Shown here: positions 1 through 11,148 of the stretch, piece by piece
Numbering within the stretch: position 1 is the stretch's first letter
Layout: the number at the start of each line of letters is the position of its first letter
From: Sclerurus mexicanus
Taxonomy: Eukaryota; Chordata; Aves; Passeriformes; Furnariidae
Assembly: GCA_013396755.1 (NCBI GenBank)
Contig: VWZF01002965.1
Span: 42,181 to 106,180, forward strand
Length of the DNA stretch: 64,000 bases
Direction: 5' to 3'
Made by a program: the position numbers and the translations under genes
Notes under the pieces: generated by a model
Database searches by the model: none
Told to the model about the DNA's origin: nothing
Seen by the model: only the letters and a program-made list of their open reading frames with translations

Positions 1-639
1 CATGGGAATGCTTGGAAGTGCTGGTGTTAGTTGCAGGCAGAAAACCTAAGGCAAATCACTGAGTTTTGAGCAACTTCTCCGTCTTTGTTCTCAGTTATAA
101 AATATATATGAATGGACCTATCTCAGTTGTCTGGTGCTCTTTAAGGCATCCAGCTTACTGTTCACTAACACATATGTGTCTCTTCCTGCACCCTAAGCAC
201 CTGACTACCCTCTGTGTGTTCCTTGACTTCGGAAGTATTGGAAAAGCCTAATGCATTGTGGGGGAAATTAGAGGAAAGAAATGAAGGAAGGAACCTGCCT
301 TCTTCGCTTACAAAAGGGCCTGATCCTTCAATACTTCTTTGAGATCCTTTTGAAATTCAAATAACAAATCATACCTTTTGCTAGCAATCTGGACTAATTA
401 AGGTGAAGATTAAGGTAACTGTAGGGCAAGTAGCACCTGTAGGAAATGCTCTGCACAAGTATCTTTCGTGCATAAGGACTGTAAAATTTGACCCCATTAC
501 CCAAATCAGCCTTGGTCTCAGGGAAGGTTTTTTATCTTTCCCACTGTGCTTGTGTTACTCTTCATAAGCAGTCTATGTTTTTTTCATTTGCTTAGAGGTT
601 TTTAATATTTCTCTTTTTTTTTAATTATTATTATTTTTC

Positions 640-815
640 CCCAAGACAGGTTTGATTAATCAATGCTCAAGCTACTTGCTTAATACTTAAACTGCATCAA
701 AGATTTCTCCTGTTGGTTCACCTTAATTCACTTGGCTCCCCCTGTTAAATTGCATTGATTTTAAGCCAGATCTCGCTTAATCTGCTGGAATGTTTGCACG
801 TACATCAAAGGATGG
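640..815. promoter_or_regulatory. Possible regulatory element with homeodomain and TCF/LEF-like motifs
   Basis: The sequence shows a perfect 12-bp palindrome TTGATTAATCAA at 652-663, which contains PBX/HOX-type TTGATTAAT on both strands. It also shows two ATCAAAG cores, at 696-702 and 804-810; the second reads ATCAAAGGAT, close to the TCF/LEF consensus. The T-rich patch lies just upstream and no repeat is recognised inside. That this is an enhancer is inference only: single motifs of this length occur by chance many times in 64 kb. No target gene can be named. Confidence 0.2.
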
Positions 816-1619
816 AATATCATGAAGGCAGCAATATGAATGGAAAAAATGAGTGGCAGAATAACTGTTTGATCATAGTTGTCTTCCTAATTTTACTCAA
901 AGCTTAGTTAATAAACATTTTTGCAAACTATGTTTAACATCACTGTACTCCTGTCTTCAGTTCCACGTCTCTCATCCTACAACACCAACAACCCCTCTCT
1001 CTTGTGACACTGTAGGTAAGTTTAAGTCCTCATGTTAAAGCCTTCATATAACAAGGATGAAGGTTTTAATTTAGAAGTGTGTGAAGTTTTGCTATTCCAT
1101 CCCTGCTGTGAAGATTGATGATGTGTTGAACAAGTGTTTCATACAAAATATGCTAACACTCGTTATAGAGAAAACTGGATCCAGAGGTCAGCTGCTGTCC
1201 TGTGGGTTCCTGATCATTAGGTCAGTGGTTTGCAGGCTCAAACTTTGGACTCTAGTGCAAAGTAGTGAAAACTGTGATATTTAGGGAGCTCATCCATTTC
1301 TGGGGTTTGCCAGAACTAAGTAAGCAGCTGGGTTTTGTTTGTACTTTTTTCAGAGTTGGCACTGATACCATTATAAAAATCCATATTGAAATCACACTGT
1401 CTATTCAGAAGTGCCTCTTCTTTCCAAAATTTGCAGTGATTTGGTATCTTTAAATGTCTAATTCTCTTTAGAAGTCTGGCCTACAGAATCCAGGGTCCCA
1501 TTCCTTATCAGAATTCACCTGAATTGTTTTAGAGCACACCTTTCTGTCAACGACACTTCCCCTGACAGGCTTTCTAATGTTAATGTAATGACCGGATTTG
1601 GTATATAATGACTATTGTA

Positions 1620-1785
1620 ATGTGACTTTAGTCAGTTCACACTTTAATTAGACGATTATCTACATTAATACCTATGCTTAGCTCCTTCAATTACTGATTC
1701 TTTGAATGTCATGGACAAGCGAGCTGCTTTGTATTTAATGGGAAGTTGCAGATGGATAAATGTCTGATTTGCTGATGCTGTGCAC
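1620..1785. promoter_or_regulatory. Possible conserved non-coding element beside CR1
   Basis: About 165 bp of complex sequence holds a TAATTA homeodomain core at 1,645-1,650, a nearby GATTATC, and CAGATGGATAAA further on. It contains two CpGs in otherwise CpG-poor DNA and has no low-complexity tract. A CR1 copy begins immediately after it. I judge it as possibly conserved from its texture alone, which is weak evidence. Confidence 0.15.
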
Positions 1786-1789
1786 GAAC

Positions 1790-2106
1790 CACAGAATCAG
1801 CTAGGCTGGAAAAGACCCCTGAGATCATCGAGTCCAACCTAGGACCCAACACCACCTTGTCAACCAGACCATGGCACCAAGTGCCACAACCAATCTCTTC
1901 TTAAACATCTCCAGAAATGATGACTCCACCACCTCTCTGGGCAGGCTATTACAATGCCTGATTACTCTCACTGTAAAGAATTTCTTCCAATGCCCTACCT
2001 AAACCTCTCCTGGCACAGTTTAAGACTGTGCCCTCTTGTCCTCCTGCTGGTTGCCTGGGAGAAGAGACTGACCCCCACCTGACTACAACCTCTCTTCAGG
2101 TAGACT
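1790..2106 (-). mobile_element. CR1 LINE 3' fragment, minus orientation
   Basis: The plus strand begins with ACAGAATCA, then GGCTGGAAAAGACC and GATCATCGAGTCCAACC. This is the reverse complement of the standard avian CR1 3' end. The body continues through the typical CR1 3' region, including CCACCACCTCTCTGGGCAGGC and a segment ending TACAACCTCTCTTCAGG. About 315 bp remain, so it is strongly 5'-truncated, as most CR1 copies are. It encodes nothing. No target-site duplication is obvious. The 5' boundary, near 2,100-2,120, is approximate. Confidence 0.92.
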
Positions 2107-4474
2107 ATTTTAAGAAGGTAAAGAACTCCCTCCTAGAGAGAAGAACAGATAGAAGAGGAAATCTGATAGCATTTTCCACATAAAGTTTTGTCAAAACAGA
2201 GAAACCTTAGAGAATTTTGCCAAACTATTTTTTTTCATCCACTGGAGTTTCCAACAGCATCATTGATTCTCATTATGAAAGGGAACTAGTAGGCAGAAGG
2301 GTGAGATTATTCTGCACCTGAAGAGGGAAAAAACTAGGACTGTGACATTCTGAATACATCTGTGGACAAGGTGAGAGAAAAATTAAGAAAATAGAAATGT
2401 CAGGTAAGAAAAAGCTGCTGTAAACTGCTCTTGGTTGCAAACAAAGGGAGTTTTTGGAAGATGGCTCCTGCAAACATGATCTGCTTTGAAAATAAGGCTG
2501 GAAGGTGTAGAGTGGGTTTCATTTTCACTTCATTAAAATCTCCTTTTTTTGGGGGGGGTGTCAGATTTTTATGTAAATGCTTAGATTTGTGTCAGCAGAA
2601 GGGAACTCAGAGCTCTGTGTGCCTGTTGAGATGGGGAAGTTCCAACCCATGCATGTGGAATTGAGTCCCCTGGGTGGGCTAATGTGTTCAGAGAGAGTTG
2701 TGGCTGGCACTGTAGAGGAGTAGAATCTGTTACTGAGTTTAAAGGCCTCTTAGTCAAACTCATCACATGGAACTTCTTTGACTTTCAGTACTAAGAACAT
2801 TGGGCTTAATTATTTATTTTTTTCAGTCTCAATTGGCCTCAAATTAAACACTGAACTGGTAGCACTGTTTTGCCTACCTACCTATGACTCCATGAGTTCT
2901 CTGTTAATTGTAACCAAAGAGTACAATACAACTGAATCATCACTGTTCAGGTGTAGAATATAAGGTTGATTATAGACACCTGCATCCTAAAATGACAATT
3001 ACAGTTGTTTTTTCTTTAGAATTATTAACAAACCCCACTAACACCTTCATTGTCTTTTGGTATTGTGCTTAGTGTTTTCCACACTGGTACTAAAATCTGC
3101 AGATGAATAAAACACGTATTTTAGTGAAACCTTTAAAATTTTAAGAGTACTTTAGTCATACTGTTCTATTAGAGGTGTTGTTTTCTGGGTTTTAATTTGT
3201 AACTCTTGCACATCAGAAGCTGATTCCTTTACATTTGGGGCACATTTAAAAGACTACACAATACAGACCTAATTTTTTGGCAAATAGCTGGGAATCTTTG
3301 AAAAGGCAGCTCTGTCTTGAGACACAAAGAATGCCTGACCAGCCAAGATTTTTGTAAGTCCTTTTGTAATTCAAAACACAAAAACAAAAACAAAAAAAAA
3401 GCAGGCAAAGAAAATAAACTCAATTTAAGACAGTAAAGAAACTAATGAAGTAACAGGCAGGAGTGCTCAGCTCATACAAAGTATTATGGTTCTGCTTAGT
3501 CCTGAATCCACTGAGCAAAAACAGGTTGTTCACGTTTCTTTCTAATGCTACTTAATTCATTTCTCTAAAGGTACAAATGTGAGTTGCATGACATCCCAGT
3601 TGTGAGCTTAGAAATGCCAACAAAGGCAGGACACTCACCCATGTCACTCACATTCCAGGTGATCTGGGGATAATGTTCTGTAAAGCCCCTGGCAAACGTA
3701 TTTCTAGAGCTCTTTGATCTCATTACAGAAGGCAAGGTGTGTCTACAGATTCTTCTTCAGGGAAGATTTAGTTAATTACTCTTGTGCAATTTCTGGTTTG
3801 TCCTCTGTGTGGCAAGTAGTATTTCCACACCTAGTGCACCAAAGGACAGTGTGTCACCTGCCATGTCCCCAGATTTTTAAACTGTTACTAGATACTGTGT
3901 TCATGGGAATCATTAAACCTCTAGGCTGTGATATCATGGAAATAATATCTTAAAACAATCACAACCCTACGTTGATTTAAGATAACGTGATATGGTATCT
4001 TAGAGTCAATATTTTCCTTGTGCTTTCTGTAGGAACTGACAGAACCTGGCTTACTGTGCTCATTGTGTTATATTCTGTCCTCATTCACTTATAAAATCTC
4101 ATGTAGTAACAGACATAACTCGAAATAGAATCAATGGCCATGACTCAGAGAGGAATCTCACTCCCAGTGTGTAACTTCAGAAGGAAGAAGCGACTATGTC
4201 ACTGTAGTGTTCCTTCATGGCAATACCATAATTTTACCTTCTTCAGAACCAAAAGTGTAAATCCAGATCCCAAGAAAAAGTGGCTCCAGTAACTAATTGC
4301 ACAGAGGAGCATTTGAAATGGGCTAGAAAAAAATCTGTCCCCAGCAAATGTGTCAACAAAGGGTATCAGAGCCAGGAAAAGCACTGCAAAATGCTATAGT
4401 CACTCTGCTCTTTCAGTTTATTAGGGTCAATGGATGAGGAATTGCTTGAGCTGTACATCACATCTCGGGGACCA

Positions 4475-4550
4475 TATATAAAAAACAGCCATGTGCTGTC
4501 TTCTGTGAGTTTGTCCAGTCCTTTGCTGAAATTTCTCTCACCAGGTGAGT
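4475..4550 (+). promoter_or_regulatory. TATA box followed by a splice-donor-like site
   Basis: TATATAAAA occurs at 4,475-4,483. About 60 bases downstream comes CACCAG|GTGAGT, with the GTGAGT at 4,545-4,550, which is a near-ideal vertebrate 5' splice site. If transcription began about 30 bases after the TATA box, a non-coding first exon of roughly 40 bases would result. A CACCATGA context at 4,557-4,564 follows but opens only a very short frame. No downstream coding exon was found, so this could be chance. Confidence 0.2.
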
Positions 4551-6752
4551 GTTTCCCACCATGAAATACTGGGAAAAGACAAAAAAGCTGTTGTCTTAAC
4601 AGTGTAAACTCGTGTGCTCATTTGTAAACAGCTGAAGTGAAGCTCAAATGAAGAGCTATTAACTCTTTTGTCACAAAGCAGAGTATAATAGCAAAGATAC
4701 AATCCAAGACTGAAGCCCTTTTTAAGTGATCACAGAAGAGCATGGCAAGAACAGGCTCTTAACTACTCACCATAAAAAATGAGAAGTAATTGAGTAGATA
4801 CTGTCTGTAACTGTCATTTCGGGTATTAGAAGAGAAATTTTTATATCATTATACCTATCTTTTCCACATGATTAGAAATCAAACAACCTTTCAGCCCTAA
4901 AGAGGGTTGAAGGAGAACCAAATCTGCATGTGACCTGGCAGTAAAAGTAGCACTGCTTTTGTGTTGCAAAAGCCTTAGAGGGGGAAAGTGTGTTTTTACA
5001 TCAACAGTTCACCCACATACATCTGGTCCCAAGACAACTGTTAGAAGAGAAAGCTGGTGTTAGCAAGTAAATTCCCAAACTTGGGTGCATTTACTTAATG
5101 GAATATTAAAAAGGCATTAGGCACATTGTCTTTCTAGCAGATGGATAAGAATGTAAATTATTAAAAGAAACCATATTCCTAGTGGTGAAGAAACTTTCGT
5201 AGCTATAATAAAGTGACAAAAATATTTGATAAAGTTAGGTGATACCATTTTTATTAATTGTTTACTGGCTAGTTAAGAGACAATGTACTTCAGGTAGCCT
5301 TATACCTGATATTAAAGGAACCAGATTCAATACTAGCTCTGGGCACCAATGAGCTCTGCAACAACAAAAAACTCTTCTTCAAACTTTAATGCCCCTCCAC
5401 CAGGATGACCATTTTCTTTTGCAAGTGGTTCTGCAGTTGAGCCCTCACGTGATTTAATTTTTGCAGGGGGGTTGGTGCTATCTTTCAGCCTATATGTTCA
5501 AACCAACCATCTGCTGATATGCACCATTTAATTTCCAAAAGCTGATATCTCAAGGAATGGAAAGTGTGTTAATTTCATAGATGACTATTTCAAACTGAGT
5601 CACTCAAAAGCTGTTGAGCAAACCCAAGAACTTTTTTTCCAGTCCTACTACGAGTCGTTACTAACTTCAACAATGGCAAAGTATTTCATTGACAGAGTTT
5701 TGTTAGCACTGGTATTAACTGAAGATTAACAATGCTTTGCATACTTACATAACTATATCTATAAATGTAAGTCTGGTAGTATGAATCTGGTAATAATTCT
5801 GGTAGTATAGTACCAACTTTCTTCAAAGAGACATATTTTAAGTGGTTGACTACAAAACTTATTTGTGTATATGCAGACTAACTATGAGCTGGCAGAGGGG
5901 CTCCCTCTAAACGAGAGCCTTTGGGCAGCACTTAGAAAGAGGTTGCCTTAGGAACCTCCTTCCCTGTTGTACAAGTCAGAGACCCTTTTAGCCAGCAGAA
6001 AAATCATGACAGGTTATGCTGAAACTCCCTTGGAAAACTTTCCCTCCAAAACTTTGAAACTGGGTGAGGAAGAAGTGGGAAAGCAAAGGAGGATCCCCAT
6101 TTCTGCAGAGGGAAAAATAAATTGCCCAAACATTCTTAGTAGCATTACTTCAGTGTTCAGGTAGAATTGGTCTGCATCCCAAAGGCAATTTCTTTGTGAT
6201 GCAGGGGAATGCAAGATCCTACAAAGTGTTAGAGAAGAAGCACTGCTGGTTTGTTGCAGGTGGAGCAGAGCCCTGCAGCAGCTCCTATGACAAAGTGGGC
6301 TGGGACTTCCAGCACAGATTCCAGGTGAAGGGGGGATCATTCCCAAAGCCAGAAGGAGGGAGGGCCTTAACTCCCAGACAAATTAACTACAGTTAGCAAT
6401 TAATTCCACTCTACTGTTTAGTAATCTTCAGCTGTATACAGCACAAATGTAAATAAGTACACAAAGCCAGTGATGCAAGAGCTGTTTGTTTACAAGGGTA
6501 GAAAACTAATTCACTTTGCATCCTGTTGAGTTTCAGACTAAAAAGGAGAATCAGTGAGATTTCAGCCTCCACTTCTCAGTAAATCAGGTATTAAATATAA
6601 CATGCCCATATGTATACCAATGTTTTTCTTTAGCTAAGAGATGAGGGATACTGGAAAAATGGAGATGTGTGATGCTCTTTATTTTATTTTTTTCAACAGA
6701 AAATTCCCAACAACATAACATCAAAGTTGTTGCAGAAATCCTAATAAAAATT

Positions 6753-6830
6753 GTTGGGGGTTGGTGTTTTTTTGGGGGGGTTTCTTTGTTTCTTGTTGTT
6801 GTTGTTGTTGTTGTCATTCGTTTGTTTTCT
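6753..6830. repeat. G/T-rich low-complexity tract with (TTG)n
   Basis: Runs of G and T (TTGGGGGTTGG, then seven Ts and seven Gs) lead into seven perfect TTG units at 6,793-6,813. Open frames on the minus strand that read poly-threonine here are artefacts of this tract. Confidence 0.9.
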
Positions 6831-7685
6831 GTAAAAATCATTGAGTGAAAAATCCTGTTCTGAAATGTGCCTATGAGAACCTTCATGAGAATCTGGCTTC
6901 TTGACATTCCCATTTTCAACAGTCTAGATCCAATTCTAGGCCACAAAATCCAGAAAACACTGCTTTTATGCTTTTTGGTAGAGGGAAAGTAACATAATGT
7001 GGCTGCTATTCAGCTGTACTGGAAATTGTCTTTTGATCTAAGAGCATTACATTCTCAGGGAAAAAAATACTAAATTTTCTGTGGACAGTAAGCATGCTGT
7101 CTGAGGACCAGAATGAGATTTGGAAGCCAAACTTTTCTCTCAGACAGTTCCCATCAAGATTTTTATGTCAATCCTCACAAAAGCTGAAGACACCTCCTAT
7201 TGCGCTTTTATCAGATTTCATTGCTTTTACATCCCTAAAATCCATTTCTTCAGGGTGAAGAAACATGAAAAGATTGGAGGGATAGAGAATAGAAGTATGT
7301 GGCATAGAACTGGTTGTAGAAATAAGAGACAGAAAGTGATTAGTTGCATTTATAGCTTGGTTTTGTAACACGAAAGTCTCAGTGTCAATTGGCTCAATTA
7401 ACAAACATGTATATATAGACATAGATACATATTCTCAGTGTCTGATCCCCTGTTGTAAAGTGGGAGGATAATGCAGAATTTGCTGTCCTTCACTGCCATG
7501 TGACATTCTTTTCCATCTCTTGCAGACTCAGCCTGGTGCAAGGAGATTATAAATTCTCTGGGTCCATCGCTGCCATTCACTGCACATTTCTGCATTGATT
7601 GTATTTTCCACAGCTCCCCCTCTAAGTCTCTTTAGACCCTCAGATCAATGTCCAAACCTCAATTCGATCCTTTGTTTGTCTTACA

Positions 7686-7862
7686 CTGAAGATCAAGGAA
7701 GGAAGGAAGGAAAGAATAAAGAATGAAAGAGAGGGAAAAAGAATGAATAAAAGAGAAAAAGAACAAAAGCAAAAAATCAAGGAAGAAAGGAAAATGTAGA
7801 AAGCAAATAGGAAAGAAAATGCAAGAAAACAAGAAGGAAAGAAATCAAATGAAAGAAAAACT
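7686..7862 (+). repeat. Purine-rich (GAAA/GGAA)n tract
   Basis: About 175 bases are almost entirely A and G on the plus strand. The tract starts with GGAAGGAAGGAAGG near 7,697 and decays into irregular GAAAG and AAAGAA words. It is a degenerate polypurine simple repeat. Polypurine tracts of this length can form triplex DNA; that is known for the class and not shown here. Confidence 0.9.
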
Positions 7863-8127
7863 ACATGTAGATGGTCAAAGTAGTCTCCTGTGACTTGCTT
7901 TCAATGGAATTTCTCTGGAAAGTCATTTAGCCCAAAGGGTAATAGCAGTAGATTCCCACAATGTCTTGATGGATTGGTGTGAATGACTCATATCTTGACT
8001 TTTTTCAGCATGTTGTGTAAGATTTACACTGGGCAATTCCAGAAAAGCCTTTGAAGTGGACTCTGGTTTTCCTGAACTCTGAATGTAGCTTCCAGCAATG
8101 ACATATTTTGGTGGGGACAAGAGTGAT

Positions 8128-8180
8128 TTGGGGTTGTTTCGATTTTGTTTTTTGGTCGTTGGTTTTTTTTTTTTTTTCAT
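8128..8180 (+). repeat. T-rich tract ending in a poly(T) run
   Basis: A G/T-rich lead (GGGGTTGTTTCGATTTTG) passes into a run of about 15 Ts near 8,163-8,178, then CATTTTCC. It could be an old poly(A) tail in minus orientation or a simple low-complexity tract. No retrocopy body is recognised beside it. Confidence 0.7.
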
Positions 8181-8989
8181 TTTCCAGCAATACAGGACTG
8201 GAGCCTACGTACAGCTACTTAAATTTTGTTTGAATTGTTTGTAAACAGCTCCATAACACTAAACACGGCTTTGTACTTTTGCTGTGAACTTGAGGCATAT
8301 CAGCAAAATGCTTGCTCTGTAATGTCAGCCCAGTAGGGACTGAGTTTGAGGATCTCGCCTCCCAGGTCTGAAAGCCTGATTTGACACATTGAACTGAGTT
8401 AACAAGATAGGACTTCTGCCTGGGAGCTGCAATGAGGTCCCACTTTGTGTACTGCACACAAGCAGAGGAACAGGCTCGTGCTCCATTGCCAGCTGCACAT
8501 GGCTTAGGAAAGAGTGCATTTAAAATGTAGATTAGGCTCCAAGTTGCCCTGCTTTCACCACCTGAAACCATCCTAAAGGCTGTCTGGCTGTGAATAGTAC
8601 ATGGCCAGTACTTTCCACCCAGGGTCTGCTCTAGCTCTGCATCAAATCAACCATGTGGTATTTGGCTCTGCATATATTGTGGCCTTCCACAGCTTTTGAT
8701 TTTTTGGTGTTGCGTACAACTGAATCCCAGCATTCTCTCACAAGAACAAAGGTTCAGTTTATCTCAGTGCCCCAAGAAGCCTGACCTGATACTTCCAGGA
8801 CACACAGAATTTGAACACCCATTCGCTTTACTAACAGGCAACCTGTCATTCCAAGTCAGTCATGGAGCAACCATAAAGCTGAAACAGAAAGGCTGATTCT
8901 TGATGACACATCCCTGATTCAGTTGGTCTTGAAAAAGCAAGAGGTTTCTTTGCCTAAACCTGCCAGGGGAAATCTGACACCATTTGGTG

Positions 8990-9190
8990 GTTAGCAATGA
9001 AATGCTTTATTAAACTTCAATCGCTCTTTGAAACAGAATGGTTTCGATTGCCACACAAAATGAAACTGCAGTCGTTTGCTCACTGGTACAATGTTGGCTA
9101 GACAATTCATTGAAAAATGCATTGTAGCTGCAGTGAACACACAGCGTTGTATTTCTAATTGGATGTATGGTAGGAACCTGATCTGCACCT
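8990..9190. promoter_or_regulatory. Possible regulatory element with clustered SOX-like cores
   Basis: Four SOX-type cores lie within 38 bases: ACAATG at 9,088-9,093, ACAATT at 9,102-9,107, CATTGA at 9,108-9,113 and CATTGT at 9,120-9,125. An octamer-like ATGCATT overlaps the last. Just upstream, CAATCG and CGATTG form inverted 6-mers about 20 bases apart. The block is free of repeats and has several CpGs for this DNA. Enhancer function is inference. The adjacent open frames on both strands look like by-products of a stop-poor stretch. Confidence 0.25.
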
Positions 9191-10457
9191 TAAACAAGTG
9201 CCTGCCTGTCCTACTGTTTCTTGCATTCAACTTGGCAAGAAAAATTCCAAAATATTATAGTGACTTAAATCTGTTGGCTTGCCTAATAACAAAACAGAAG
9301 GAGCCCATATGGAAATTCTCTCCTGCCCCTCGCTCTCCCTTTTTCCAGTGAAAATGAGTCAGAATCTTCTTTCTAATACATAATAATTTCTCTTGAAAAA
9401 CCTGTTTGAAAAAATGCAAAACACCCTCTTCAGGGAATACATTTTATTCATTGAATTCACCATGAATTTTACTGTATTTTTTTTATCTGCCACAACATTA
9501 CATTAATACCTGCCTGTGAACAGGCACATCACAGCAAGAAAAAAATTAATAACCACATACATTGAAAATGTCAATCGGTCTGAAAGGTCATCAGACAGAA
9601 AGCACATAAAATGCTAGATGACTAAAATAACCGTGAGCTCAACAGAAGCCAGGACTTTGCCAAGAATGTTGAAGCCATGTCTCATCATGCACTTTTTAAC
9701 AGTGTCTGTGCAGTAAGCCTGTGTGTCCAGGTGCCTTGGCAAGTGCCTTTCTGAAGTCTTGGTAGCATGGGATGATGGGCACCTGCTAGGAAAAAAACAA
9801 GGTTCAACAATTGTTATGTGATACCATCAAACCCTTAAACATCTGGAAGCTCTGCTGAGGCTGCTGTGCCTGACAGCAGGTAAAATGGTTTGGACACCTT
9901 TGTGTTTTCCATTTTCTGTATCCCCTGAAGTTTGCTTTGTTGCAAAGTGTGACACTGACATGAGCTTTATTACAGGTCCAAGAAACAAAGAATGCAGTTT
10001 TACAGTCACTGCTTTTGTCTATGATTTGACACCAATTACAGCTTCTTGCCCTATTTTCTGCTTCTCAGACAGTTTTTGAACTGTGGCATTGTCTTATGTT
10101 TCATCTTTCCACTACTCAGTTTCCTCATTAGTCTCTCTTGAACTGTGCTGAGAGCTGGAATAATTATGACACTGCTGAGTCCTCCTTTCAGCTGCAGAAG
10201 AGCATTAAAGAACTGAAAGGGAGTGAAATTCCTCCAAGGGGAATCATGCTGATTTGTCCCTGTCATACTTGTGGTTATATGAATGGGGAAATCCCAAAAT
10301 GAAAATATACTTTTGGATACACATACCAAAGTGCAGGTTTGAAAGGCTTCATCTACTCTGAGACAGCAAAACTAGGAAGGGATGATACAAAATAGAGAAA
10401 TGTCTTTTTACTGGCACAACAAAATCTGTCAAATTCTATTTTGAAATTACCCTTTAA

Positions 10458-10847
10458 ATGTTATTTTCGTACTTTAGTTCAGATGAAGGACAATCTTATG
10501 AAACCATAGTCTTGCAGAAGAATTTGCCACAGTGGAACAACAAGAACATATTCCTGCAACATCTCTCCAAAACTGAACTAGCTGTATTCCATAAAGAAAA
10601 CAACAGAAGAAAATGGAAGAATGTAATCTGGAGTCAACCTTCAGAATCTTTTCTACTCAAGAGAAACTTTCTTTACAGTAATTGAACTCAAGTGAATAAC
10701 TGCTGGAACTCACTCCAAAAAAAAATCTACATTTCCAGCTGATTGGAATTCCCTCACCCTGTTACTTCAAGAAAACTTTCATTTAAATACCAGTTGGACT
10801 GACAATAAATTACTTAGAATAAATGAAAAAAAAAAAAAAGAAAAAAG
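10458..10847 (+). other. Segment ending in AATAAA plus A-rich tail, possible retrocopy
   Basis: AATAAA occurs at 10,804-10,809 and 10,818-10,823. A run of 13 As follows at 10,826-10,838, then GAAAAAAGG. The spacing from the first signal to the A run is like that of a polyadenylated transcript copied back into DNA. Upstream is a 75-residue frame (10,458-10,685, starting at TTG or a nearby codon) that resembles no family I know. CR1 does not mobilise poly(A) RNAs efficiently, so retrocopies are rare in birds. A chance A-rich tract is the alternative. Confidence 0.15.
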
Positions 10848-11112
10848 GCATAAGGCAGCATCACGCTAGACTGTGGATGAACCACTGTGCTCCAAACATA
10901 CCCAGTTCTGGGATTAGGCTTGTCAGAAATCCCTGCTCAGTCACATTGGAGCCATCTCTGGGATCTGGTAGAGGCTGCTCAAGACTAAATATTTCCCAGT
11001 GAGATGCTTTGGGCTAATCAACCAGTGAAATGTTTTTTCATCAGTTCAGTTCTAATCAGCTGTAAAAACCTACACAGAGAGAAGCCCTGCAAGTGAACAA
11101 AATAACTACTTT

Positions 11113-11148
11113 GTATTTTCAAAATACTTACATTAACAAATGTTAATG
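11113..11148. repeat. Two adjacent short palindromes
   Basis: GTATTTT-C-AAAATAC (11,113-11,127) is followed three bases later by CATTAACA-AA-TGTTAATG (11,131-11,148). Both have perfect arms. Either alone is expected a few times in a window this size. The second carries two inverted AT-rich homeodomain-type halves. No function is assigned. Confidence 0.6.

Larger units (their letters stand above)
1..1789. other. Unique non-coding DNA, no gene seen
   Basis: No open frame here is long or recognisable, and all are crossed by frequent stops. The stretch is AT-rich and I recognise no interspersed repeat in it. Two parts look unlike background because they combine several homeodomain-type cores and little low complexity: about 640-815 and 1,620-1,785. 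Both are listed separately. A small T-rich and TTA-rich patch lies near 610-640. Confidence 0.7.
2107..7685. other. Unique non-coding DNA, no gene seen
   Basis: I see no supported gene in this 5.6 kb. Open frames reach at most about 120 residues, and that one runs through a (TTG)n tract. Local items are an A-rich CAAAAA patch at 3,372-3,400, a TATA box with a splice-donor-like site near 4.5 kb, a short three-copy TCTGGTA repeat at 5,772-5,808, and the G/T-rich tract at 6,753-6,830. Confidence 0.7.

Noticed and set aside
4475..4560. First exon of a feather keratin-type gene
   Set aside because: The TATA box plus a short non-coding exon ending in CACCAG|GTGAGT recalls that gene layout, but no cysteine-rich keratin-like coding exon exists downstream in the window.
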